From assembly GCA_025331435.1 (NCBI GenBank), contig JAIWNI010000050.1, positions 124,001 to 188,000 on the forward strand: 64,000 nt of DNA, in the 5' to 3' direction. Positions 46,171 through 57,554 of this stretch are shown piece after piece (the first letter of the stretch is position 1; each line of letters begins with the position of its first letter). The position numbers were made by a program, and so were the translations under genes. This DNA comes from Choanephora cucurbitarum. Its lineage: Eukaryota > Mucoromycota > Mucoromycetes > Mucorales > Choanephoraceae. The notes below the pieces were generated by a model. The model had not been told where the DNA came from and made no database searches. It saw only the letters and a program-made list of their open reading frames with translations.

Positions 46171-47112
46171 CTATTAAAGATAAGAAAGAAACGTTTATGC
46201 CATCAAATATGCCAACCTCCAATGAGGGGTTTTGCATATATATCATGCTTTCATCGATGTATGTATTGCCTTTCAATGACTGATTGCCATTGACTAACTT
46301 CATGTGTCATAGTTTCATCAACACGAAAAGAAAACCAGTCAGAGATAGCAGCAACGTTAAGTTCAAGTATGTCCAGTCCGAAATCGATTACATAATGAAG
46401 CATGTTTCTGGAATCTTGCAAAATATTTTCTCAATGGATAGTATACTTTCCACTGGTTGGTAAGATATAGCGAAAGTAGATAGTCATTGTGTATTCATAC
46501 TATGTGATGTTGTAATGTTGCAATAGGGATACTACTTCGCTTGCTGTCAAGGAAATCCAACAGGGCTATACTGCCTTCCGCCCTGACTGTTTGATAATCA
46601 CACACAATGGAGTTGAAGTTGGCGCAATTGAAATCAAGCCAATCACCACCTGTAAAGAACTTGTGGATGTTGATACCTGTAAAGTTGCTGAGATCTGTAA
46701 ATGCCAACTACATTTACGAATGAAAGTTGCCAAATCAACAAGAGAATTTGACACTTTTTGTCATCGTTGTTGGTAAGAGATGTATTTTGCTTACACTATG
46801 TAAATTTTTAACCACCTGATTATACCTTGTTTTAGGCAAACGCGTTTTCTTCAGCTACTTGAGGCTAGATACCACAGATAGTACATATAAGTACTATCAG
46901 CATGGTCAGGCATCTTTCCCCAACTTTGAATCAACAACAACAGATATGAAAGTGTTTTTGGAGTCTTTCCTCTCCTTTAAGGTAATGATTTTGCAGTAGC
47001 GAATATTCGCGTTATATATTTTTAGGAGCTTATAAAGGAAAGTCTAGCAAGCAAAGAAGAAGCACCAGGCTTATTTGATGAGTACTCTCATCTAATTAAG
47101 TGGTTGCTCTAA
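46171..47112 (+). pseudogene. Decayed gene with PD-(D/E)XK-like core
   Basis: Exons bounded by plausible GT/AG sites read KDKKETFMPSNMPTSNEGF; VRDSSNVKFKYVQSEIDYIM then HVSGILQNIFSMDSIL; DTTSLAVKEIQQGYTAF with FRPDCLIITHNGVEVGAIEIKP; and, after a one-base phase problem near 46750, LFVIVVGKRVFFSYLRLDTT, FPNFESTTTDMKVFLESFL and a final LIKWLL stop at 47110-47112. The spacing PD-x13-E-I-K resembles the PD-(D/E)XK nuclease core; this is inference. The layout resembles a repeated gene family I associate with Mucorales genomes, but I cannot name it. Frame breaks suggest it is inactive. Confidence 0.4.
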
Positions 47113-47644
47113 GCTACAGCTTCTTGAGATAAATACTTTGCAAATTGCCCTAATTTTAAGTATTTTTGCCCAAATTACTGGATGAAATAAAGCTGATTTT
47201 TCTATTTTTTGTACACTGAACTATATGCATCTAACACCGTTCATAAAGATAAAAAAGAAAAAGCTCAAGTGAATGCATTTGTTATGAAGAGCGAGCTTGC
47301 AGAATTTAGGTAATTGATAATGATCTATTACAGAAAAATAAAATAAGCATGAGTAAAATAAAAATGAAAGTGAAATCGTAAAAGAAGAAAAATATAATGA
47401 TGCATTTCCACACTGTATTACGGCTTGAGTTGTGGCCAAAGCTAAGTAGACTTGCATGATTACTGAAGGAAAGTTTGGCAGTGTAAACAAGCTGTCTCTG
47501 GCTCTTGTGGGTCCTGCTGAGACAGTTGTAGTTTATGCCGACCAAAGTCCATTTTGACAGCTTGACTCCTCTCGAATGAAAGTGACACAAAGCTAATCAG
47601 ATAGCTACGCTGGCAGTTCCTTTCCTTTTTTCTTCTCCTGGATC

Positions 47645-47679
<35 letters not shown>

Positions 47680-49660
47680 CAGGAACAGCCATCTATCACA
47701 ATCGTGGCCTCCAAATAGAAACATAATGATGCAATAGCAAGTAGCAAAATAGCAGTACCTTGTAATCATCCAGACGTTTCAGTAACGTATGTATAACATC
47801 TTGTCCTGTATCGACGGGTTTATAATTCTTTGGTGATCTCTTTCTATTTTTTCGATATGTAGACCTCATACTAAATTGGTGTACAGAAGATAATTTGACA
47901 CTTTGAGAAAAGGACCATAGAAGTAACTCTGTATTGGAAGTTTGTCGGCTGATGTGAGCAACTATAAGAGCATTCGAAAATGTCGCGCCTTGAATTTTTG
48001 TACATTTTAGATGCACTTTAGTTTCCAATAAATGATACAGTATGATGCCAGAAACAAGCCTATATCAGTCTTGATTTTTTCTTAGTTAGGTACATTATTA
48101 TTCTGTGAAGAGACAAGTGCTAAGTTTATAGCATTTTGGCAAGTAAACTTCTCTAGAAGTTTCATGCTGCTTGCTTGTCGTAAATTCATACATGCATGGA
48201 CACAAAGAAGAAAGAAAACGGATAGAGTATAGTAGGCTTACATACTATGCTATTTGTGTACTTGCATCAAACCTTTCTTACAAGAAAACCCAAAAGCCAT
48301 AGTTAATGTAGATGATAACTGTTTTTCATTTTTATTGGGTCATGAAATAAAAGACAATAAAATAAAACAAGACAAGTAAAGTAAATTAAAGTAAAAAAAA
48401 AAAAAGAACAGCGCAGCGCTTTTCACCTCTTCCCCCAACGAAAACCCAGTGAGAAGTCGAATCCTGTCACTAAAGAGAAGCCCGTCCCATTCGTCTTTAG
48501 CCTACAAACAGAAGAAAAGCTTTAAAGCAAAAAAAAAAGGGAATGTGTTTCAACTTTTCTTTTCTAGGACAAAGAGAAAAGAAAAAAGAAACTAGGTAAA
48601 GGTGATAACCTTTTTGTGTAATACTCATTGCATGAAAAGATTTGTTACATGAAATATCATAGAATAGCTCCAACTAAGCAAACAGTGACATATGTGGCAT
48701 GTATCTGCAGAGAAAAATCTATTGGATTAGATACAAAGTGTATCAATACCTTTGGGGAACAAATAGCAGAATAAAAGTGAGAAAGAAGCAAGCATAAAGG
48801 GGGAGAAGAATAAAGAGTAAACAGACAATTAAGAGGAAGCTATGATAGCCAAGCAAACTGAAAGAACCTCAAAGAAGACAATCAGTTGCATCATCTTTTC
48901 ATCTTATTGTTACTTTTGTTCAATAGCTACTGATCTGGAAGCTTGAACTCAAGCGCTTGGCGATCAAGCTTTTTCTCTCTTGTCCCTTTTTAGTGCATTC
49001 CATAATCTGTTTCAAATATAGAAAGAGGGAGGGAGAGAAAAGGGATTGGCTTGTGAATAAACTCAAATTTTTCCTTCATTAGAAAAGGAAGAATGAGATG
49101 AAGTGAATCGTGGACGTTTTCTAGGTGTGACGCCTTTTTCTAGCAACTAATGATATGTCTAAATCAAACTAAGAAACAAGGGAAATGAGCTGAAAAGCAG
49201 TAACAGAAAGACCAAAGCAACCGTCTGTGAATATGGGAGTATATTGGGCACTCAAGAACTATTTCAGTAAAACAAGCAGAGGTTACATTGTTGTTAATGT
49301 TGTTGCTACTGTTACTACTACTGTCTGACTAACAAATTTTGTATTGTCCAAAAGAATGTCAATCTCTGCTTTTTCAAAAGCTTTATAATATAGCCTTTAT
49401 AAAAGCAATTTTTTAAGCTTAGAGCACATTAGAAGATGTCATAGTCTTCTATGTATCACACATTGAGGATGGAATCATAGTATACTGCCTCTAAAATCGG
49501 ATTCGAAACTTCAAGCAGATATCACTGAGTGAAACGCAGTGCACCGTGCCATCGAGCGGTTGAGGGGTGAAGAGGATAGAGACACCAGGGGTACACTACA
49601 ATCTGATATGTGTGATGCCTTTTTTTTTACCAGTTTATCTGAGTATGTCTTTCTGGGTAT
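47113..49660. other. 2.5 kb without a supported gene
   Basis: Contains a CT microsatellite (about 47649-47682), purine tracts and short open frames without recognisable domains (for example 47696-48028, minus). No RNA gene was recognised. Confidence 0.45.
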
Positions 49661-49677
49661 ATTTTTTTGTAGTGTGA

Positions 49678-50237
49678 GTGTGGGGCGTTGTATTGTTTGA
49701 ATTCTCTCTTTGTAGTCAGATAGCATTTCCTTCAACTCCAACCTTAATCGCTGACTTACTTAAAAGAACGGACGCTGGCTCAATGAAGTTTCGACAAAAC
49801 ATCAGAGCCTATAACAGTGCACTCTCATTTACTTCTTTGGGTGTCAAGTTGGACACTTCAGTTCAAAATAGACAAAACGGTGCTTATGCATTTCGTATTC
49901 ATGGCAGCATGTATCATCGTATGGGTACTTCCTTAACACCTGAGAGTGGACAATCCCCCCAGCTTTGCTCAAATTTATGTTTATGATGCATCTAATGAGC
50001 TCCAAAACAGACATTTGATTGCTAGACATATATCAATTGAGATACTTGAAATCTCTTACAAAAGAATTGATTTCATGCATCAATAATTGCAGTTTTTACA
50101 AGACAATCGCTCAAATGGATAGAGAAACGCCTGGAGGTTTGGCTGATATGAGCATGATATTCCAATGTGATTCTAGACGATATAATAGACCTACTTGCAA
50201 TGGAGATTTGGTTTGTAAAATGCTTGTTTTTAGTTAA
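49678..50237 (+). pseudogene. Helitron-like replicase fragment 2
   Basis: Frame 49678-49986 reads CSQIAFPSTPTLIADLLKRT, FRQNIRAYNSALSFTSLGVK, GAYAFRIHGSMYHRMGTSL, PESGQSP. After a one-base shift at a C run (about 49955-49960) it continues FAQIYVYDASNELQNRHL then ISIEILE, and fragments follow to about 50237. F..NIRAYN.A.(A/S)FTSLG...D......G.Y.FRIHGS(M/I)YH..G.L.P..G..P.FAQ(I/L)Y(I/V)YD...E..NR is a highly characteristic Helitron block. Catalytic domains are absent. Sequence differs from the 45.6-kb fragment, so they are separate insertions or subfamilies. Confidence 0.75.
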
Positions 50238-50239
50238 AT

Positions 50240-51273
50240 AGATAAATAAAGGCCATGAGTTATAATAGAAACATCAACAGGATTGACAGAAAAAAATGCT
50301 TTGTGAACGTAAGGCTTTGAAATATTGAGAGGCTTGATCTTTATTCTTTATTGGTTAAGTATCTTTCAGGACTTGCATTGAATTCCTGGCTTAACAAAAT
50401 ATGCTGTTACGACAAAAGCGCTAATACAGCTAATAGGTAGTTTACATCAATACTTGATGATTTTTAGTTTACTTTTTACCTGGGCTTGGACAAGAGACAC
50501 TGGGCAGTTGAAGAAGTAGCAGTCGTCATTAACTAGGTATCACTACTTTCTAATTTATGATCAGCCGTAAAGGTGATGTTGACAAGCCATTATACATTTG
50601 CAAACGCACCGTAACAGTAATTTGACTTAAACGTCAGTGCAAACGCACCCAACACCTTCAAGTCAATAAGAAACATTGACAAGACCAGCCATCGCTGGAT
50701 ACGGTGCTACTTCCATAAGCACAAAAAAAATATAGGTAAAAGAGTTTGATAAAACAATTCAACACGTAAAAAAATTCTTTATTTTTTGTAAATGCAGAGG
50801 ATTTTGATGACGAAACCTCTTTTGCTTTTTTAGACAATAGAATAAAAAATAAGACCGTGTAATAGAGAGTTTTGCCGATTACTTAGGAGGGATTCAAGAA
50901 TTTGTTTTGTTGACTGATAAAAGACATTAGATTATTCTCAGTGTCTTCTTGAAAGGGATTTATTGTGTAACACACATTCATAGAAGAAAAATCCTGCAAA
51001 CCCCTTCCCTCTTCACTTTATAACCAAATCAATAGTTACAAGCTAAATTCTGCTTAACATAATTTCGAAAACGACACAATCTAAAAGAACTTTAGTAGCT
51101 AACAGTAATGGAAAATAACTTGATGAGAGAAGGAAACCATTATAAAGGTTAATTAAGGAGAGGATTTATTCTAAAAAAGGCAGCTAGTAAGACTATAAAA
51201 AAATAGTTAGGCTGCATCTTCTTCCCTTTATTTTTTTATTTTGTAATAATCTCCTATATCTTCATTTTACGTT
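50240..51273. other. Intergenic region, about 1 kb
   Basis: AT-rich; the 11-mer gcaaacgcacc occurs twice (near 50598 and 50640). No gene recognised. The right part is the likely promoter of the DysF gene. Confidence 0.45.
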
Positions 51274-52441
51274 ATGACATTAGAACAACCTTTAGAGAAA
51301 CATCAAAGGCCTTTTAGAATAAGAAAGTCATTAAGAGAACTAGTCCATAAGCCTCGGATACCTAGATCGCAGCACAATTCTGCTGTGCTTCCTTCTCTAC
51401 CGCCTCATGACCCAAAAGAAGAAGAATATGCATATGATGTGCTTTACGAATGTCAAAGAGGGTAAAGAAGAAGAAAGCGTTCTGTTGTATTTTTTTTAGT
51501 CTTACTTAATTTCTCCATAGTTCATTGACTGTAGGCTATAGTTCAAAAACGTAGGCAAAATTTGATTTAAAAGTAATAATGCAGAGAGTGAAGAGCGTTG
51601 ACTGATAACACTAGACAAGTCTTTTACAGTTCGATCCAAATCCATGGTGCGACGTCAACATGAGGTGACTATCAAGAACGTTTCGTATTCCTTCTGATAT
51701 TGACCAAACACAATAGATTTACACCGATGAATATCGAGAATTATCAATTACCAGATCCTACTTGGGAATGGGTAGATATTGTATATTGTCTGATTCAATA
51801 CGATTCAACTAAACGTGCCTATAGTCTAGCAAAGATTGGATGATCGATATGACAGAGGATGTGGATGAGGCAGGTTGGCAATATGCATTGAAATTTCATG
51901 GTGCAACATGGCATGGTATAAGTTGATTGGAAGTGTAAAGATGGCATGAACTCATATGTTCTATCAAAGGAAACTATAAGCACTTTAGATCTTTTGTCAG
52001 AAGACGAAGGTGGATTCGATTAAGGCGTCGATCTCTTCAACCATACAATCAACCACAAGTTCAATCAACCACATCTACTTCTTCGACCAACAAAGATGAA
52101 CACGATTTAGATGTGCTAGATAAATTAAAACAGTGTCGTCTTGATCGAGAAAGAATGGCAGTAATTGATGAAGCAGCTAAATCAGGCTTAGAAAATTATT
52201 TGCTAGAGAGGGTAAGAGGAGAAAGAGTTTAAAGTTGGATCTAATTTTGGTTTATTAGGCAGTGGATATTATGAATTTATTCGATTATGATGACACCAAA
52301 TTCAAATTCCTCAATAGGCTTTTTGAAAGGAAGCACGGTCAGAACTCTACACAATGGACAGAACAGGAGAGAACAATACTACAATCCTTAAGGTTTTATT
52401 GTGATATTCAAGCCATTCTGGACAAGGTTGAACATTCATAA
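51274..52441 (+). CDS. DysF (peroxin/dysferlin) domain protein (277 aa, seven exons)
   Basis: Exons 51274-51461, 51521-51550, 51620-51664, 51717-51771, 51825-51915, 51970-52211 and 52259-52441 total 834 nt in frame. Residues about 55-160 form one DysF domain: AYDVLYECQRG, SSKTLLQFDPNPWCDVNMR, NIENYQLPDPTWEW-SSKDWMIDM, VDEAGWQYALKFHGATWHG and SFVRRRRWIRLRRRS. The paired W-x-W and RRRRWxR(L/T)R elements are hallmarks of the domain found in peroxisomal Pex23/Pex30-type proteins, TECPR1 and the short fungal Spo73/Mug65 proteins. No membrane segment is visible, so it is closest in layout to the short Spo73/Mug65 type. The small exons were placed using domain continuity. Confidence 0.85.
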
Positions 52442-52621
52442 CTTACTAATTGATTAAAGAAAAAAAAAGCTTTTATTTCCCTTTATGAGTAAATTGGTGG
52501 TTAGTTTCTCTCACTTATTCATCCTGTTGGGTAAGGGATTGATTAGCAGTATTATGCGAATCAAGTTGTAAGAGCAGATTTTTTGTAGTACAGTTGTTGT
52601 GCTTATCCGCATATCTAGAAA

Positions 52622-53301
52622 AACAAGATTTGATTCAGTTCAATAGACTAACTAAGCCTGCTAGGAACAACACTCAGTCTGTTCTGGCAACCCCTTTCGT
52701 TGATTCGGTCTCTGTATGCATCGACAGTTCGCAAAGTAACACACATACATGGGGAGAGAGAGATCCGAGCTAGATGACTGTGAATAGGTTTTGTATCTCA
52801 GAGGCGGAGCTAGATAGCAATGACATGTGTGGGTGCTGGGATCAGAACGATGCGGTATACATAAAGACAAAGGGCCATCATGAGATCCGTCAGAAAGAGA
52901 AAGAGAAGGAAGGGACAAAAAGCACCACCTCAGTAGTAATTATGTCTTTGGCTCATTGTAGCACTTGGTTCATTATGTGTCATCTGCAAAGAGAAGAAAC
53001 CTATGTGTTTGTTTACATCAACAGTTACAACAAGAAATACAGGCAGACAGATAGATAGAAGGAGGGAGACGATGCCCATGCCAGTTGGACTGCAGACAAC
53101 ACTGAAAAGGAAAAGTTGTCAGAAGCAGAATATTTGGAAGACAAATGATTACAAGCCATGGTGTGTAGCATGAGCAAGCTAAAAGAACAAGCCAAATTGT
53201 TTCTCTCCATTTAGTTCAGTATGGAGTATATAGCGAAGACGAGGTATCATGGGCATGGCCTCCTCTCTGTCTCTCTGTCTCTCTCTCTAGCTCATTATCC
53301 G
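52622..53301 (+). repeat. Upstream block of gene B, inverted near-identical copy of 38390-39069
   Basis: Partner of the 38.4-39.07 kb block in inverted orientation, 13.5 kb away. It lies roughly 110 to 790 bp upstream of the TATA-like box of gene B. It includes a CT microsatellite (53262-53289) longer than in copy A. Beyond 52636 similarity decays quickly. Confidence 0.9.
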
Positions 53302-53407
53302 GACAAAAGCAAAAAGAGTATGAATGAAACAGTAGTGTACAAGAATAGACAATGTTGCTAGTTCATAAAACAGACTAAAAAAGTAAACTCATGTTCAAAA
53401 AGAAAAA

Positions 53408-53418
53408 CATATATAAAG
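53408..53418 (+). promoter_or_regulatory. TATA-like box of tiny gene B
   Basis: Sequence atatataaagg about 90 bp before the ATG, followed by gcataaaaagg and gttcatcatc. The same order (atatataaagaggcataaaaag, ttgttcatcatc) stands before gene A on the other strand, so the core promoter is conserved although the surrounding sequence has diverged. Confidence 0.6.
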
Positions 53419-53503
53419 GGGCATAAAAAGGCGTTCATCATCTTATCTATCTACTACGCAAGAGACGCACTTTGATTTTTATCCTTCCTCCAAAGTTCTA
53501 AAT

Positions 53504-53638
53504 ATGGGTTGCTGCTTATCTCGTCAATCTGGAAACACTACTTCTTCTTCTCCAACAGGTAAACTAGTGACAGACCTATTCTTTCAGAAGCTAACTTTTC
53601 TTTTGGTAATTGCAGATAGCGGTTTTTGCTCGATGTAA
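53504..53638 (+). CDS. Tiny lipidated peptide gene B (25 aa, MGCCL start)
   Basis: Exon 1 53504-53558 and exon 2 53616-53638 with a 57-nt GT-AG intron give 25 residues: MGCCLSRQSGNTTSSSPT, then DSGFCSM. Gly2-Cys3-Cys4 plus Ser6 predicts myristoylation and palmitoylation. The intron length is a multiple of three without an in-frame stop, so retention would add a hydrophobic stretch (LFFQKLTFLLVIA) and give 44 residues; this could be a second isoform. Paralogue of gene A (38031-38175): same start, one intron near the same position, same promoter order and the same far-upstream block. Unlike A it lacks a C-terminal SKL. Function unknown. Confidence 0.65.
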   Translation: MGCCLSRQSGNTTSSSPTGKLVTDLFFQKLTFLLVIADSGFCSM

Positions 53639-54742
53639 TTGACAACCCTTACCATAAAAATAGAAAAATGGCTTTAAGTAGAGTTCAATAAAGCTCATTT
53701 GTTTGTTTCATAAGGATGTTAATTATATAAAAGTGCTATGTTTAGCAGTTTAGAATGATTAGGGTGTTCATTAAGCAGTTTGTGTTCAACTGTTGGGTTT
53801 GGCGCATATTTTTTCATTATTTATCAGCATATCATTTTGTAGAATAGATTGATTTGAATTTAATTACATTGCTCAGAAAAGCCTTTGTTCAGGTGCTGTT
53901 ATCTAATACACTACAGTACACACATATGCTGTAGTCAAGCCATCTCAAAGTCCTCTGATTTAAGCGCACTAAATCAACAGATAGCTTAGATCATTCAATG
54001 GTCAACCAAATTGAGTTTCCTTTCTCCTTTATTCTCTTTATACCTTTTGGATATTACAAAGATCAATTTGTATACTTTTTTGTCTTCATAACTACACAAA
54101 CACTCACTTTATTTCTTTTTCTTTGTGCTGAACAGTGGTTAAAAATTCATTGTAGTTAACCTTATAGATAAATAAAGAGAAATATGGTAAAGCCATTCAC
54201 AATAAAGGAAGAAGGACCCTACGGGACACCAATGTTTGTAGGTATCCAGATATCTTCATTGCAACTGACTATCAATACAGCGTACAGTGAATCCTACTAT
54301 ATCAGTCTGGTTTTACTTTAATCTGATACTTCATCCTTGTATGAAATGGTTGTTTTGAAGTCAATTTAACTGCGTTAGCAGAGTAATCAATGTAGTAGCT
54401 TCTGAATGATAACAGTATATAAAATCCTCAAATTTAATAAGCAAAAAAAGATGGATTGTAGGTTTTTCTGTTGATCGGATTACGGTACATCACACAATAA
54501 GTTTTCTCCAATATCTGCATGCACTCTACTTGAGATGCACTTTCTCGCTTTTCTGGCTTTGAGACAAGATGATATGTTGTCCATCTAGCAAAAGTTACGA
54601 GTTTCGAATAGCAAGACCTAATTATCTCTTTTTCTCTAAATATACATAAAACACACAAAGAAAACAGACAGTAGTACCTTTGTTGAATTGAGATTCTGTA
54701 TCATTCTTCAAATGAGATAACAAAGTTCAATTTCGTTTGATA
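53639..54742. other. Intergenic region 3' of tiny gene B
   Basis: AT-rich, no gene recognised; an attcaataaagc polyadenylation-type signal lies at about 53684-53695. Confidence 0.45.
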
Positions 54743-54917
54743 CAATACTACCTTGCAATAACGAGATTCGGTATGGAAGTAGAGTTGTCCATTGCTGCCA
54801 GCCTTCCATCGTCTCTTATCACTGCTTAAATCGAGAAGGAATCAATGATATAATTTGAAAAGTGTATACCTAACGTAAATGCAATCTCGGGTTCGTACGG
54901 CACCAAAACCATTCAAT
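54743..54917. mobile_element. Diverged, 3'-truncated copy of the 203-bp MITE
   Basis: After a TA at 54741-54742 the left end reads CAATACTACCTTGCAATAAC and the body runs parallel to the 10.65-kb copy (gtatgga, gagttgtccattg, atcgagaaggaa, gaaaagtgtatacctaacgta, cgtacggcaccaaaaccat). Similarity ends near 54917, just before where the right inverted repeat should start, so that end is lost. Scattered substitutions suggest an older insertion. Confidence 0.8.
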
Positions 54918-57200
54918 TCAAATAACTGCTATATATTTGATCTGACTCAACACTATTCATTATTCATAAAGTGGACTATAAGTGTTGGTTGCTTTTTTTT
55001 AGATTTGTTTTAATAGCCCTTCTTCACGTTGTTTTTTGGAGATCTATTAATAGGATGGGCTAGATTAAAAGAAAAAAGTCATAGAAGCAAGCAAAATAAC
55101 TCACATTTTGTAGAACAAAGAAACTTGTGTAATCCTGCCTTGTACAATACAATAGATCTTTCTACGATGCGAAGAAAAGCTTTTGGCTAATGCAGACCTT
55201 ATAAGCGTAGACTCAAGCTGAATTTCATGTCATTTTTCAAGAAGTGATGGTCGAACAAGAAGAATAGGCCTCCTTTCTATCTTTGCCGGTTGACATGACA
55301 TGTTGATTTTTATTGTGGTCAAAAGAAGAAAAGAAAAATTTCTCACGTTGAACGAACAGAAAGAAAGAAAAACGTGGCCTGTCTGGAGAGCGATTGAGTT
55401 TTGCTTGTTACACTAGCATTTTCTTTCTTCAAATGGTCTAGTTGGCGAAACAAAGATTAGGGATGTGGTTATAGGCTTCCTAGCCGCGCTTTTATTCTCA
55501 AACATTTACGGAAAATCATGCATGATTGTTATATTGCTGGAGTGCGATTGAAAATAATGTACTTTCTGAAGCTTTTGGTAGCTTTATTATGACTTCAAGG
55601 AGAGAGGAAAGAATTGTAATTCTTGAGAAAAGATCGAATCAGATAAGAGTTGAAATCGTTCTATAGAAATCCCATTCATTGAGGTTGGCGCTTTTATGCC
55701 ATTCAGTTCTATCATCATACGAACATAATTAATGGCTCAAACAAGGCTAAAGATAGTTGTACTTATTACAGTGAATGAATGGCAATATAAATTAGAATGA
55801 AAGCATAGAATAGGATCTGCGTCTTATTTTAGATATAATGAATATTGTATGCCATATTTACTTTACAATACATTAGAAAGTCGAATCATCTCTAGAGTAA
55901 AAGCTGTCAAGCAGTAAGAAAATCTCCTCAAAGGCTGTATGCATAGTGAAAAGACCTTCTATTAACATAAAAATCGCTCTCAAGGGCCAACTAGAAGGCA
56001 TGTCTTATTTTTAAGCATACCATTTGAACCGGAAGAATCCAAAGTTAGTACTCAAAGGGCGTAGGATTTCCGTATAATAAAAGAACACAACCCGACCCTA
56101 TATACATGATAGGCATATCTATATCTTTAAAGGCTTCATAATCTGAATAAAGTGTGACATGGTTATAAGTAAAAGAAGCACACCATCACTCTAGAAGGGC
56201 TTCAAGAAATATGATTACTCTTACACTACAAAACTTTCAAAAACTACTAATTTAAAAGCTTAAAGCAGGAAAAAAAACATGTAGTGTGCACATCTGAATG
56301 CGTATCAAACATAGCCGGTTCGCCGTGGCGATTGTGGTAACCGAATCCACGAATTAGCAGTGGGACAAATATACAAGCAAAAAATTTTCTGAATAGTAGT
56401 ACATGTAACATCTTTCACAGAACGAAAAAAAAAATAGCTTCTAGTCAAGTACTATCTATTTAAAGTAGTAATAATGGATACAAGCGTATATACAGCTTTT
56501 CATTTATGTTCAGTATCAAACGAATTGATCTTCCTATTTATGATGAAGACAATTTGAGATTGATTCTACTAACAAAATCATTGAGACTTTTAGTAAAGTA
56601 ATCAAGCTCGTCGTCATTTAGTATTCTAGTCTTTCTTCTGTCTGTGCGTGCATGGGCCTAATAATGATCCGATTGTTTCTTCTGTATTTAGTAACCGCTC
56701 TGTAGTGATGATGTACTCTTTACTCCTCCGTAACATCGGATGGACTAAACATTGTATGTTATGCAAATAAAATCGAATGGTTAATAGAATAGAATGGACT
56801 CTGTTACACAGTAGGCTACAAACAATTCTTTTTATAGTAGTTTGTCTAGGCCTGTTCTCTTACATGCCTGCACTATGTAGATAGAGCATCCTTGCATTTC
56901 TCTTGAATGCTGTCAATGGTTTTGTTTTCACTTCATTATACCTAAGTGTGCTGATTTCATTCAGGGCTTTTTTTGAGAGAAAACAATAAAGGAGGAATGA
57001 CAAATCTAGACATAAAGATTTGTCTTTTCTATAATAGAACATCGGAAAAAGATGCTTGTGTTCAAGAGGTAAAGTGAAGCTTCAGAAAAAAAAAAGAATG
57101 ATTGTACAAAATACATACAAGAGTATAAATAGTGTTGACTTTTTGATCCTCTCCGTTTTTTAAGAATATCATTCACTAAACATCTCAAATTAATTCAATC
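54918..57200. other. 2.3 kb intergenic region
   Basis: AT-rich; no gene, tRNA or repeat recognised. A TATA-like gtataaatag at about 57122-57131 fits the promoter of the secreted inhibitor gene. Confidence 0.5.
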
Positions 57201-57554
57201 ATGTTCAAGTCTGCTCTTTGTCTCGTTGCTTCCTTTGTTCTCTTGGTCTCTGCTGCTCCTGCTACTAACGATGTCTTGACCATCAGCTCTACTGCCCAGA
57301 ATGTCAAGTACACCTTGTCTTGCAGCCCTGTTGGTGGCAACCATCCTCATCGTCAAGAAGCTTGTAATGCATTGAAGAAATGTGGTGGTAACTTGAATGC
57401 CATCACCCCTTCTACAGTACCTTGTCCTGCTCTCTATGCTCCTGTTACTGTTACTATCGAAGGAACCTATGGTGGCAAGCCCGTTCAGCTCAAAAAGGAA
57501 TACAGCAATGCTTGTACTGCCCAAGCTCAATTAGGTTCTATTGCACGACTTTAA
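57201..57554 (+). CDS. Secreted subtilisin-inhibitor-like (SSI family) protein (117 aa)
   Basis: Intronless. Residues 1-18 are a signal peptide (MFKSALCLVASFVLLVSA, cleavage near SAAP). The mature part follows the Streptomyces subtilisin inhibitor family: LTIS, YTLSCSPVGGNHPHRQEACN, GGNLNAI, VPCPALYAPVTVTIEGTYGG and SNACT, with the four family cysteines plus one extra (KKCGG). The reactive loop aligns as C-P-A/L-Y-x-P where SSI has C-P-M/V-Y-D-P, so the predicted P1 residue is Ala. Family members inhibit secreted serine proteases of the subtilisin type. The family is mainly actinobacterial, so transfer into the fungal lineage is possible. A TATA-like box lies about 75 bp upstream. Confidence 0.85.
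   Translation: MFKSALCLVASFVLLVSAAPATNDVLTISSTAQNVKYTLSCSPVGGNHPHRQEACNALKKCGGNLNAITPSTVPCPALYAPVTVTIEGTYGGKPVQLKKEYSNACTAQAQLGSIARL

Noticed and set aside
47649..47682. CT microsatellite as a regulatory element
   Set aside because: Simple repeat in a gene-free region; similar GA/CT tracts occur at 9285, 10440 and 53270 without consistent context.
56300..56370. GC-richer stretch with ggttcgccg resembling a tRNA T-arm box
   Set aside because: No acceptor or anticodon stems could be paired around it; no tRNA could be supported anywhere in the window by eye.
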